In this document: positions 50,904-59,636 of the stretch, in pieces | How positions within the stretch are numbered: position 1 is the stretch's first letter | Layout of the letters: every line of letters begins with the position of its first letter | The notes under the pieces: model-generated | Databases searched by the model: none | Seen by the model: the letters and a program-made list of their open reading frames with translations, nothing else | Told to the model about the DNA's origin: nothing | Made by a program: the position numbers and the translations under genes | NCBI GenBank assembly: GCA_905216195.1 | Contig: CAJMSX010000011.1 | Location: 6,432-70,431, forward strand | Source of the DNA: an uncultured bacterium | Lineage (GTDB): Bacteria > Bacteroidota > Bacteroidia > Bacteroidales > Marinifilaceae | Length of the DNA: 64,000 nt | Direction of reading: 5' to 3'

Positions 50904-51146
50904 ATGATGACAAATTTAGAAAAGTATAATAAAGTATTTACAGAGATTTTTGCTGTCAGCGAAGAGGTTTTGAATGCAAACTTCGGACACTCGCAGGCAG
51001 ACAACTGGGATTCGGTCCGGCATTTAAACCTGGTCAGTGCGATTGAGGAGAATTTCGATATTATGTTAGATACGGAGGATATATTGGGTTTTATATCTTA
51101 TGAAGCCGGTAAGGAAATATTGAAGAAATACGGGATTATATTTTAA
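50904..51146 (+). CDS. Acyl carrier protein (cluster B, second)
   Basis: An 80-residue carrier protein with Ser37 in 'NWDSVRHLNLVSAIEE', a regular Asp-Ser site, unlike the Gly/Ser-Ser sites of the two other ACPs. Other residues differ widely, so it is a different ACP line. It directly precedes KAS III (6 nt). The two ACPs may carry different intermediates: one loaded by the AMP ligase, one by malonyl transfer. Confidence 0.85.
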   Translation: MMTNLEKYNKVFTEIFAVSEEVLNANFGHSQADNWDSVRHLNLVSAIEENFDIMLDTEDILGFISYEAGKEILKKYGIIF

Positions 51147-51152
51147 GATCAT

Positions 51153-52214
51153 ATGGCAAGATTTAATATAAAAAATGTGGCTGTGAGAGGGGTTGCAGCT
51201 GCCGTGCCGGATCGTAAAGTCCATACTACTGATTTTTCATTTTTTTCTCCTGAAGATGCCGAGATTTTTATAAAAACGGTAGGTATAGAAGAACGGTATA
51301 TGGCCTCAGAAACTCAATGTGCTTCTGATTTGTGTTTTTATGCGGCGGAGAAACTGATCGGGGATTTAAATTGGAATAAACACGATATTGGAATTCTGTT
51401 GTTTGAATCGGTGACGGCGGATTACCGTACGCCTCCCACGTCCTGTATCTTGCAAGATCGCTTGGGCCTGTCTTCCGGTTGTTTTACGATGGATATGCCT
51501 ATGGGATGTTGCGGAGCTATGTATGCGATGACAGTAGCCGGTAAAATGATGACAGACGGTTCGGTGCGGAAAGCTCTCCTTTTAATCGGAGATACTATAA
51601 CCAGAATGTCTTCTCCCTTGGATAAAAGCCGGTTGCCTTTATTCGGAGACGGCGCCGTCGCGATGGCTCTGGAGTATGATGAAAGCGCTTCCGATATACT
51701 TGTCGATTTCAGCACTTACGGAAAAGGATATAACGCTTTGATTACTCCTCATAGTGGGTTTAGGCATCCGGTCACTCCCGCATCGTTCGAATATGAGGAT
51801 TTCGGAAACGGAGTGGTCCGGGCTCCAGTCCATTCTTTAATTCACGGAATGGATGTTTTTTCCTTTGCTATCACAAAACCTCCTAAAGGTATCTTAGAGA
51901 TGCTGGAAGCCTGTCAACTGGATAAAGACCGGGATATCGACTATTTTTTGATTCATCAGGCCAATAAGATGATTGTAGACCGGGTGGTTAAAAAAGCCAA
52001 ACTGGATCCGGCTAAGGTTCCCATGAACCTGCAAAATTTTGCGAATTGCGGAGGGGCCTCCATACCTATGCTTATGGTTAGTGAATTACAAACGGAATTG
52101 CAGACGCGGTCTCAGTCCCTCTTATTGTCTTCATTCGGGCTGGGATTAACCTGGGGAACCATGTACTTGAAGACCTCGCCGATGGTGATTCCTGATTTGT
52201 TGAAGATAAAGTGA
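51153..52214 (+). CDS. KAS III (FabH-like) ketoacyl-ACP synthase, cluster B
   Basis: A 353-residue KAS III with Cys119 ('MPMGCCGAM'), His268 ('FLIHQANKM') and Asn298 ('NFANCGGAS'). It is close to cluster A copy 2 ('NGVVRAPVHSLIHGMDVFSFA' region). No FabD-like gene is present in this cluster, so malonyl-ACP must come from cluster A or from the housekeeping FabD. Confidence 0.9.
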   Translation: MARFNIKNVAVRGVAAAVPDRKVHTTDFSFFSPEDAEIFIKTVGIEERYMASETQCASDLCFYAAEKLIGDLNWNKHDIGILLFESVTADYRTPPTSCILQDRLGLSSGCFTMDMPMGCCGAMYAMTVAGKMMTDGSVRKALLLIGDTITRMSSPLDKSRLPLFGDGAVAMALEYDESASDILVDFSTYGKGYNALITPHSGFRHPVTPASFEYEDFGNGVVRAPVHSLIHGMDVFSFAITKPPKGILEMLEACQLDKDRDIDYFLIHQANKMIVDRVVKKAKLDPAKVPMNLQNFANCGGASIPMLMVSELQTELQTRSQSLLLSSFGLGLTWGTMYLKTSPMVIPDLLKIK

Positions 52215-53755
52215 AAGCAGCTATGAAAAAGGTCATATACAATACTTGTGTAGCAGATCCCTGGGTAAAGGTAGCCCAAACATTGAACGATGAGTACGGA
52301 TGGAAACCGGTTTATTGGACCGGTTTCGGGGAGGATCATTCCGAGGTAGTGGTTCCCCAGGCTTTTCCGGACATTGTTTACCAACCTTATTATGAAGCCT
52401 GGAGAGGTGTCTTCCCGGCAGAAATCAGTGAGAAATATGCGGAATCCTATATCGATATCGATTTTCTGAAAAAATTTGCTGTCTATGAAGTACAAGCTTT
52501 AAAGATGATGGATCGTTTGGATTATGATCGGTATAGTTTTAACTTTATGGAGCGTGAACGGCATTTCCTGAATCTGATAAAACATTGGACGGCCTGTATC
52601 CGCTTTTTCAAACCCGATGTAGTTATCAGTGCCGTAAACCCTCATCGGGTATATGATTATGTACTGTATCTTCTGTGCAAGTTTCATGGTATTAAATACA
52701 TTACTTTTCAGTATACCATGTGCAGTGAAAGATTTTATGCGGTTACCGATATTTTTTCCATTGGAGATGTCTTTAAAAAAGATTATGAATTTTACTTAAG
52801 CCAGAAACAACTAAAGATCGACACTTTGCCGGAAGAAGTGCGGACGCAATACCAAAAAGTGATGGCCGATTATTCGATAGCTGCCCCTTCTTACATGAGA
52901 ACTCATCCGGTACTTCATAAGAAGAATTCCAATTTTTTATTTCTGGCAAAACGCTTGTTTACAACGAATAAATTCTTCGGTAAAGAAGGACTTTTAAGTA
53001 AAGGGGTGTCGAGAACGGTATATAAAAATAAAAAATACAGTATAGAGAATGCTCATTTTTCGGTCTGGGATTTTGCCCTAAAAAGAAGGAGAACTTTTTT
53101 ATATAATAAAATGATGGAAAAGTATTATATGTCTAAAACTTCTTTGCCGGATTATGAGGTTCCTTATATTATGTTTTTTCCGCATTATCAACCGGAAGAG
53201 ACAACCTCTCCTAACGGAGATATTTTTGTAAATCAAAGGTTGTGTATAGAAACCTTATTAAAGCATTCGCCGGAAAATTATTATGTATATATAAAAGAAC
53301 ATCCGCATCAGTTCATGTCGCATATGCAAGGGCATACGTCCCGTATAAAGGAGTTTTACGATGATCTGGCTGCTTATCCCAGGGTGAAACTGATTCCGTT
53401 CGAAATAGACTCTTATACCTTAATCCGGCATGCCGTGGCTATTTCTACCGTTACCGGAACTGTCGGATGGGAAGCTATGGTCCAGCAAAAACCCGTCATT
53501 ATATTCGGAATTATCTGGTATGAAAAATATACCGGAGTATTACGAATTACGGATGAAGAATCCGCTTCGAAGATGATGTCTTTCATTGACCATTTCCAAT
53601 ACGATGAAAATAATTTGCTGGCTTATTTGCATGCTTTTTCTAAAAATTCTGTCAGGGCCTATCATTACCCCGGGGAAAAAGAACGGCTGAATGTCTCCGA
53701 AAAAGAATGTGTGGATAGTTTAGTGCAAGAAACTTTAAATGCTTTTAATCGATAA
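52211..53755 (+). CDS. KpsC/LipB-like capsule synthesis glycosyltransferase, candidate nonulosonate transferase
   Basis: A 514-residue protein. The C-terminal half holds 'YIMFFPHYQPEETTSPNGD', 'YYVYIKEHPHQFM' and 'ISTVTGTVGWEAMVQQKP', the pattern of the Capsule_synth (KpsS/KpsC, LipB) family, some of which are Kdo transferases using CMP-Kdo. Because cluster B makes a NeuB-type acid and a CMP-sugar synthetase, transfer of that acid is a fair inference. The GTG at 52211 overlaps the KAS III stop; ATG 52223, four codons later, may be the true start. Confidence 0.78.
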   Translation: MKAAMKKVIYNTCVADPWVKVAQTLNDEYGWKPVYWTGFGEDHSEVVVPQAFPDIVYQPYYEAWRGVFPAEISEKYAESYIDIDFLKKFAVYEVQALKMMDRLDYDRYSFNFMERERHFLNLIKHWTACIRFFKPDVVISAVNPHRVYDYVLYLLCKFHGIKYITFQYTMCSERFYAVTDIFSIGDVFKKDYEFYLSQKQLKIDTLPEEVRTQYQKVMADYSIAAPSYMRTHPVLHKKNSNFLFLAKRLFTTNKFFGKEGLLSKGVSRTVYKNKKYSIENAHFSVWDFALKRRRTFLYNKMMEKYYMSKTSLPDYEVPYIMFFPHYQPEETTSPNGDIFVNQRLCIETLLKHSPENYYVYIKEHPHQFMSHMQGHTSRIKEFYDDLAAYPRVKLIPFEIDSYTLIRHAVAISTVTGTVGWEAMVQQKPVIIFGIIWYEKYTGVLRITDEESASKMMSFIDHFQYDENNLLAYLHAFSKNSVRAYHYPGEKERLNVSEKECVDSLVQETLNAFNR

Positions 53756-53774
53756 TAGGTAAGGAGCCGGTCTT

Positions 53775-54392
53775 ATGAAAATTTATGCTCGGTTTTTCAA
53801 AAGAGGGATTGATTTTTCTATTGCTCTCGTCGGTTTAATGTTTTTATCTCCTTTCCTGCTTTTTATTGCGGTATGCCTAGGTATGGCTCAGGGAGGGATA
53901 AAAGGTATCTTTTTTTTACATCCTCGTCCGGGAAAACAGGGGAAAATATTTAAAATAATTAAATTTAAGACCATGAACGATAAGCGGGATGCGGAAGGAA
54001 AGCTTCTTCCGGATGCCGAGCGTTTGACTCCTACCGGACGTTTGATCCGTAATCTGTCTTTGGATGAGCTTCCCCAACTGATTAATGTTTTAAAAGGGGA
54101 TATGGCATTGATAGGCCCTCGTCCTTTAATAGAAAGATATTTAGCACTGTATACGCCGGAACAAGCCCGTAGACATGAAGTGCGGCCAGGTATTACCGGG
54201 TGGGCCCAGGTGAATGGAAGAAATGATATCACCTGGCAAAAAAAATTTGAAATGGATGTCTGGTATGTGGATCACCTTTCATTTAAATTGGATGTACAGA
54301 TTCTTCTGATGACTGTAAAAACGGTTTTATCGCGTAAAGGTGTAGCGAAGGAGGGGTATGCTACTACCGAACCGTTTAGCGGAAATAATTAA
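53775..54392 (+). CDS. pglC: PglC-like priming phosphoglycosyl transferase
   Basis: A 205-residue small monotopic transferase: 'FFKRGIDFSIALVGLMFLSP' (membrane segment about 10-35), 'GKIFKIIKFKTMND', 'RNLSLDELPQLINVLKGDMA', 'LIGPRPLIERYL' and 'RPGITGWAQVNGRND'. It belongs to the PglC/WeeH group that moves diacetylbacillosamine-1-phosphate. A following LbH acyltransferase and PglE-like aminotransferase complete the set. It is 20 nt after the KpsC-like gene. Confidence 0.88.
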   Translation: MKIYARFFKRGIDFSIALVGLMFLSPFLLFIAVCLGMAQGGIKGIFFLHPRPGKQGKIFKIIKFKTMNDKRDAEGKLLPDAERLTPTGRLIRNLSLDELPQLINVLKGDMALIGPRPLIERYLALYTPEQARRHEVRPGITGWAQVNGRNDITWQKKFEMDVWYVDHLSFKLDVQILLMTVKTVLSRKGVAKEGYATTEPFSGNN

Positions 54393-54453
54393 AATTCTAT
54401 AAGATATTGATCGGCAGATCGGTATACTACTTCTTCGCACACATATTAAATTT

Positions 54454-54876
54454 TTGATTATGAGGATCAGGGTATTATTGTGGAAGTTTCTGGTACGGGT
54501 ATATCCGTTTATTTTGAGAAGAATCTATAAAATGGATATCGGTCCGGGGGTCGTCATATCGTATAAGGCTAAATTAGACCGGAGTATAAATCCTCGAGGT
54601 ATCCATATCGGTAAAAATACCTGGGTTTTGGCCAATGCCACGGTACTGGCTCACGATCATTGCAGAGGTTTAAAAGCAGACACCTATATCGGAGAAAATT
54701 GTGTAGTAGGAATCAATGCTATTATTATGCCGGGAGTGGTGATCGGCGATCAGTGTGTGATTGGAAGCGGAGCAGTGGTAACGAAAAATATTCCTTCACA
54801 TTGCGTTGCCGTAGGAAATCCCGCTAAAATAATCAAGGAGGGAATTGAGGTAAACGACAGAGGGCAAATCATTTAA
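54454..54876 (+). CDS. Hexapeptide-repeat O/N-acetyltransferase (CysE/LacA-like)
   Basis: A 140-residue left-handed beta-helix protein without the PglD N-terminal domain: 'IHIGKNTWVLANATVLAHDH', 'YIGENCVVGINAIIMPGVVI', 'VIGSGAVVTKNIPSH', ending with 'VGNPAKIIKEGIE'. The catalytic His is probably in 'LAHDHCRG'. In this block, between PglC and a PglE-like enzyme, it is a candidate for the 4-N-acetylation step, which in Campylobacter is done by PglD. Confidence 0.78.
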   Translation: MIMRIRVLLWKFLVRVYPFILRRIYKMDIGPGVVISYKAKLDRSINPRGIHIGKNTWVLANATVLAHDHCRGLKADTYIGENCVVGINAIIMPGVVIGDQCVIGSGAVVTKNIPSHCVAVGNPAKIIKEGIEVNDRGQII

Positions 54877-54916
54877 TTATCAAGGTAATTATTAAATACT
54901 GTATATACATTTAAAT

Positions 54917-56062
54917 ATGAAACCAAGAATTTGGCTCTCTTTGGCCCATATGGGAGGAAGAGAGCAGGAGTTTATACGGGAAGCGTTCGATACGAATTGG
55001 GTGGTTCCGCTGGGACCGAATGTAGATGCTTTTGAAAAAGCATTGGCAGAGTATTTACGGGAGGACAGGCATGTGGTAGCATTGAGTGCTGGGACGGCTG
55101 CCCTACATTTGGGATTGATCTTGTTAGGAGCCGGAGTCGGAGATGAGGTGATATGCCAGAGTTTTACTTTTTCGGCTTCTGCCAATCCGATTATGTATCA
55201 GGGGGCTAAACCTGTATTTGTGGATAGCGAGGCTTCGACCTGGAATATGGATCCGGTGTTGTTGGAAGAAGCGGTAAAAGACCGTTTGCGGAAAACCGGG
55301 AAATTGCCCAAGGCGATCATCCCTGTACACTTATACGGGATGCCCGCCCGGTTAGACCGGATTTGTGAGATTGCCGGCCGGTACGGGATACCGGTATTGG
55401 AAGATGCTGCAGAAGCTTTGGGATCGGAGTTTAAGGGACAGAAATGCGGTACTTTCGGAGAGTTGGCAGCCCTTTCGTTCAATGGGAATAAGATGATTAC
55501 CACTTCGGGAGGGGGAGCCTTGGTTTGCCGTTCCGAAGAGGAAGCGGGACAGGTGAAATTTTATGCGACGCAGGCGCGGGATGCGGCTCCCCATTACCAG
55601 CATTCCCATGTAGGTTATAATTACCGGATGAGTAATATCTGTGCGGGAATCGGCCGGGGACAGATGTTTGTGCTGGAAGAACATATTGCCCGGAGGCGGG
55701 AAATACACGGCTTATATACTACTTTACTGAAAGGAGTCCCCGGTATCAGCGTCTTGCAAAATCCTTCCCCGGATTTCGATTCGAATTTCTGGTTGACCTG
55801 TATTACCGTCGATCCGCTTGTTGCAGGATGTACCCGGGAAGATATCCGTCTGGCGCTGGATGCTGACAATGTCGAGAGCCGTCCGTTATGGAAGCCGATG
55901 CATTTACAGCCCGTATTTGCCGAAGCTCCGTTTTATGGAAACGGAACTTCTGAGCATCTGTTCGATATAGGCCTTTGTCTGCCTTCCGGACCTACACTGA
56001 CAGATGGAGACATTGGGCGAGTGGTGGAAGTAGTAAGGAGTCAGGTAGATAAACTTCATTAA
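54917..56062 (+). CDS. pglE: PglE-like UDP-4-amino-sugar aminotransferase (DegT family)
   Basis: A 381-residue PLP enzyme. The opening 'LSLAHMGGREQEFIREAFDT' is the PglE/PseC-type N-terminus; 'VALSAGTAALHLGLILLGAG' and the PLP lysine Lys192 in 'LSFNGNKMITTSGGG' follow. It would aminate the UDP-4-keto-6-deoxy-GlcNAc made by the head-module dehydratase to UDP-4-amino-QuiNAc (bacillosamine precursor), an attractive acceptor for the acyl chains made in the same cluster. It ends the second part of cluster B; the next gene starts 119 nt later. Confidence 0.88.
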   Translation: MKPRIWLSLAHMGGREQEFIREAFDTNWVVPLGPNVDAFEKALAEYLREDRHVVALSAGTAALHLGLILLGAGVGDEVICQSFTFSASANPIMYQGAKPVFVDSEASTWNMDPVLLEEAVKDRLRKTGKLPKAIIPVHLYGMPARLDRICEIAGRYGIPVLEDAAEALGSEFKGQKCGTFGELAALSFNGNKMITTSGGGALVCRSEEEAGQVKFYATQARDAAPHYQHSHVGYNYRMSNICAGIGRGQMFVLEEHIARRREIHGLYTTLLKGVPGISVLQNPSPDFDSNFWLTCITVDPLVAGCTREDIRLALDADNVESRPLWKPMHLQPVFAEAPFYGNGTSEHLFDIGLCLPSGPTLTDGDIGRVVEVVRSQVDKLH

Positions 56063-56181
56063 TCGTAGATTTTTATTGCCACCCTTGGATCCCTTCTGTT
56101 CTTTTTTTCTTTCTGGTTGAAAGGAGCCCTTCAATTTCGTCACCCAACGTAACCGTCAGAATATATAATTGTTTCCGGGAG

Positions 56182-57075
56182 ATGGAAAATATGCTGTTAA
56201 CAGGAGCTTATGGTTTTTTAGGAAGAAACATTCGGCCTTTTTTATCTTCTGTTTATTCACTTTCAAAGTTGGGATGGAATGAGCTAAACGATTATAAAGT
56301 AGATCTAAGTAAAGAAATTCCTTGTCTGAGAGAGAGTTTTGATCTGGTTGTTCATACTGCCGGCAAAGCCCATTTTACTCCAGCTACCTCGCAGGAAAAC
56401 ATGGATTTCTATCGGATGAACGTAGAAGGTACGAAAAATTTATGTAAAGCTTTAGAACGAACGGGGTTGCCTCGTTCGTTTATTTTTATAAGTTCGGTCA
56501 GTGTTTACGGCTGCGATCACGGAGAAAATATTACGGAAGAGTATCCTTTGAAGGGTAAAAGCTCTTATGCATGGAGTAAAATTCAGGCGGAGTTATTTTT
56601 GCGCGAATGGTGTGAGGACCATCAGGTAGTACTGGGCGTTTTACGTCCGGCCTTGATTGTGGGGAAAAATCCTCCCGGAAATCTGGAGTTGATGATTCGT
56701 ATGTTAAAAAATAGAATTTATTATAAAATGAATCGTCCTCCCCGAAAAAGTATGGTATTGGCGGAAGATATCGCCCGAATTATTCCGGTTTTATCTGTAA
56801 AGGGTGGAGTATATAACCTATGTGATACTTATGCTCCTACTTTTACTGAATTGGAAGACCGTATAGCGGAGATATTGGGAAAAAAGCCTTACTTAACTGT
56901 TTCGGACCTGTTTATGAATATTTTAGCTCGGATGGGAGATTATAGCGGTAAGCTTTTCAGCTTCGATTCGGAAAAATTAAAGAAGTTACAAAACACCTTG
57001 ACCTTTTCTAATGAAAAGGTTCGTAAGGAGTTAGATTGGGTGCCCTCGGATGTTTTGAAGGATATGAAATTATAG
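56182..57075 (+). CDS. NAD-dependent nucleotide-sugar epimerase/reductase (WbpV-like)
   Basis: A 297-residue extended SDR: 'LLTGAYGFLGRNI', 'FISSVSVYGCD', 'SYAWSKIQAELFL' (Tyr-x-x-x-Lys), 'LRPALIVGKNPPGNL'. It is homologous to 10215-11111 in cluster A. It is paired with the WecA-like transferase 1 nt after it, as WbpV with WbpL, and is expected to make the 6-deoxy N-acetyl sugar nucleotide that this transferase puts on the lipid carrier. Confidence 0.85.
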   Translation: MENMLLTGAYGFLGRNIRPFLSSVYSLSKLGWNELNDYKVDLSKEIPCLRESFDLVVHTAGKAHFTPATSQENMDFYRMNVEGTKNLCKALERTGLPRSFIFISSVSVYGCDHGENITEEYPLKGKSSYAWSKIQAELFLREWCEDHQVVLGVLRPALIVGKNPPGNLELMIRMLKNRIYYKMNRPPRKSMVLAEDIARIIPVLSVKGGVYNLCDTYAPTFTELEDRIAEILGKKPYLTVSDLFMNILARMGDYSGKLFSFDSEKLKKLQNTLTFSNEKVRKELDWVPSDVLKDMKL

Positions 57076-57076
57076 T

Positions 57077-58033
57077 ATGGAATATATCGTAATTACCGTT
57101 ATATTGCTGATTTTACTACTAGCTTATTTGAAGCTGGCTTCCCGGTTTCATATAAGAGATATACCTAACGAGAGAAGTTCGCATACCCAAGTAACTTTAA
57201 ATGGTGGAGGAATCATTTTTTATGCAGGAGTATTATGTACTTTTTTAGGGAATGGTTTTCAGTATCCTTACTTTTTTATTGGATTGACACTGATTACTAT
57301 CGTTAGTTTTGCGGACGATATAAGTTCGGTTTCAGAGCCGCTGCGATTATTGGTTCATTTTGTAGCCGTTGCATTTTTGTTTATACAGTTGAAGATGTAC
57401 AACGTATCTTGGTATACGTTCTTTTTCTTTTCCTTTGTCTATGTCGGTTTTGTAAATATTTACAATTTTATGGACGGGATCAACGGAATGACGGTCGGTT
57501 ACAGTTTGACGGCTATCGGAAGTTTCTGGTATGTTAATAATTATCTCCACACTTTTACGGACAATTCTTTCTTATATGTTATTGCTCTCTCGCTGGGGCT
57601 TTTGATTCCGTTTAATTTCAGAAAAAGAGCTATTTGTTTTGTCGGGGATGTCGGTGCGGTATCGATGGCTTTTATTTTATTATTCTTGTTGGTTAAACTG
57701 ATTCTCGGCACCGCGGATTTTAGTTATTTTATTTTGTTTGCCGTGTATGGAGTGGATGGCGTGTTAACGATTGTCCATCGGTTGTTATTAAAAGAAAATA
57801 TATTGAAGGCGCACCGGAAGCATGTTTATCAGATATTGGTAAACGAATTAAAAATTTCTCATGTCCGAGTAGCTCTTTTTTATCTGTTGTTGCAAGCCCT
57901 GATTTTTATCGGGTATATCGGTTTGAGAAGCTATAAATACTGGTATTTCGGAGGAGTTATCGTGGTGTTGAGCGGAGCGTATGTCCGGTTTATTGGGAAG
58001 TATTATAAGTATACTACACCGGATAAGTATTAA
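57077..58033 (+). CDS. WecA/WbpL-like polyprenyl-phosphate N-acetylhexosamine-1-phosphate transferase
   Basis: A 318-residue membrane protein with about ten segments and the MraY/WecA signatures: 'PNERSSHTQVTLNGGG' near residue 35, 'FADDISSV', 'NIYNFMDGINGM', 'CFVGDVGAVSMA' and 'KAHRKHVYQIL'. It begins a lipid-linked glycan with a UDP-sugar. The window now has three priming enzymes: this one, PglC-like 53775-54392 and 7868-8434. It follows the epimerase by 1 base. Confidence 0.9.
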   Translation: MEYIVITVILLILLLAYLKLASRFHIRDIPNERSSHTQVTLNGGGIIFYAGVLCTFLGNGFQYPYFFIGLTLITIVSFADDISSVSEPLRLLVHFVAVAFLFIQLKMYNVSWYTFFFFSFVYVGFVNIYNFMDGINGMTVGYSLTAIGSFWYVNNYLHTFTDNSFLYVIALSLGLLIPFNFRKRAICFVGDVGAVSMAFILLFLLVKLILGTADFSYFILFAVYGVDGVLTIVHRLLLKENILKAHRKHVYQILVNELKISHVRVALFYLLLQALIFIGYIGLRSYKYWYFGGVIVVLSGAYVRFIGKYYKYTTPDKY

Positions 58034-58083
58034 ACCCGGATTTGGCTTAAATTCCGGATGCGAAGGTATAGGGAAAATCCGTT

Positions 58084-59628
58084 ATGACGAAGACCTCTCG
58101 TACTGCAAAAAGTCTTAAAAATGCCCAGGTTGCAGCTTTTTTTTATCTGGTGAACCTGATCTTGACCTTTCTATTGAGAAAGGCCTTTATCGATTACTTA
58201 GGAGCGGAATTGCTGGGGTTGAATTCTACGGTTCAGGATTTACTGAACTTTCTGAATATTGCGGAATTAGGCATATCCGGTGCGGTATCTTATATGCTTT
58301 ATCGGCCCTTGTTTGAGGAAGACCGGGAGAAAATCAACGAAATTGTTTCTGTGCAGGGATATTTATATCGGAAGGTGGCTTATATAATGATAGCCGGAGC
58401 CATCATTTTGATCTGTTTTTTCCCTCTGATATTTGCCAAAGCTCAGGTGGAGTCTTGGTTTCCGTATGCTACTTTTGTCGTATTGTTTTGTAATCCGTTA
58501 TGGAGCTATTTATTTAATTATAAGCAAATCATACTGGTTGCGGAACAAAAAGACTATAAAAATCTCTATATCGGTCAGGGATTCAGAGCACTCAAAAAAA
58601 TGCTACAAATTCCGGCCGTCATACTCCTGCCGCTGGGGTATGTATATTGGCTCGTCATCGAGTTTATTTTTTCCGGCATCGGGGCTCTGGTGCTGAATTA
58701 CAGAATACATAAAGAATATCCTTGGCTGAAAATAAATATTGGTTGCGGGAAAAAGTTAAAGAAAAAGTATCCGGATATTCTGATAAAAACAAAACAGTTA
58801 TTCTTCCATCGGATTTCTTCCTATGTATCGGCCCAGATAACACCTTTGATTATTTATTCTTATACCTCTTTGACGTTAGTTGCTGTCTATGGTAATTATC
58901 AGTTGATTATATATGGTATAGTAGCTTTTCTAGGGGTTATTTTTAAAAGTTTGGGTGCCGGTATAGGTAATCTAGTGGCAGAAGGAGACCCGGAGAAAAT
59001 CCGGAATGTATTTTGGGAGTTGGTAGCCTCTCGTTTCTGGATAGCCTCTTGTTTATGTTTTGGTTTTTATGTGTTGTCGTCTCCTTTGGTGAGTTTGTGG
59101 GTCGGTGTACAGTATATCATCGATCACCAGGTGCTGATATGGATGGTATTGACAGCTTTTTGTATTATGAATCGGATTACATTGGATGATTTTATTTCCG
59201 CCTATGGTATGTATCAAGACATTTGGGTTCCTTTGGTGAATATAGTATTGGCTGTAGGTTTGTCGTTTTTATTGGGAGCTTTTTGGGGGTTGACCGGAAT
59301 TTTGATCGGGATGTTTGCCAGTTCCTTTTTTGTTTTAGTGTGGAAACCTTGTTTTTTATATTGGAACGGATTTCAGGAACCGGTGGTAAATTATTTTATT
59401 CCTTTCACCGGATATGTAGTATTGGCGGTCGGTTGTGGGTATGTGGTCATGCAGGTTACGGATCGTTTTGCTTTTACGCCTTCGGCATCTTACTGGGCGT
59501 TTATAAAATATGGAATATTAATGGTGGGTTTATATGTAGTATTTTTTACCCCCTTTTTTTATTTCTTCAGCAGCGGCTTGCGACGTTTCTTAAAACGGAT
59601 GGGAACTCTTTTTAAATTCGGATTTTAA
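58084..59628 (+). CDS. wzx: Repeat-unit flippase Wzx (MOP family), cluster B second
   Basis: A 514-residue multi-membrane protein, with 'AAFFYLVNLILTFLLRKAFI', 'LGAELLGLNSTVQDLLNFLN' and 'IAELGISGAVSYMLYRPLFE' at the N-terminus, like the group of MOP flippases seen in capsule and teichuronic-acid loci. It is unrelated in detail to the Wzx at 45571. With its own priming enzyme and glycosyltransferases it suggests that 56182-63763 is a separate assembly unit, although no third Wzy was recognised. Confidence 0.87.
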   Translation: MTKTSRTAKSLKNAQVAAFFYLVNLILTFLLRKAFIDYLGAELLGLNSTVQDLLNFLNIAELGISGAVSYMLYRPLFEEDREKINEIVSVQGYLYRKVAYIMIAGAIILICFFPLIFAKAQVESWFPYATFVVLFCNPLWSYLFNYKQIILVAEQKDYKNLYIGQGFRALKKMLQIPAVILLPLGYVYWLVIEFIFSGIGALVLNYRIHKEYPWLKINIGCGKKLKKKYPDILIKTKQLFFHRISSYVSAQITPLIIYSYTSLTLVAVYGNYQLIIYGIVAFLGVIFKSLGAGIGNLVAEGDPEKIRNVFWELVASRFWIASCLCFGFYVLSSPLVSLWVGVQYIIDHQVLIWMVLTAFCIMNRITLDDFISAYGMYQDIWVPLVNIVLAVGLSFLLGAFWGLTGILIGMFASSFFVLVWKPCFLYWNGFQEPVVNYFIPFTGYVVLAVGCGYVVMQVTDRFAFTPSASYWAFIKYGILMVGLYVVFFTPFFYFFSSGLRRFLKRMGTLFKFGF

Positions 59629-59636
59629 TCTGATTC

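Noticed and set aside
56128..56145. Imperfect palindrome TTGAAAGG-AG-CCCTTCAA in the gap before the last part of cluster B
   Set aside because: Short, contains a mismatch and lacks a T-run; I could not decide between chance and a weak operator.
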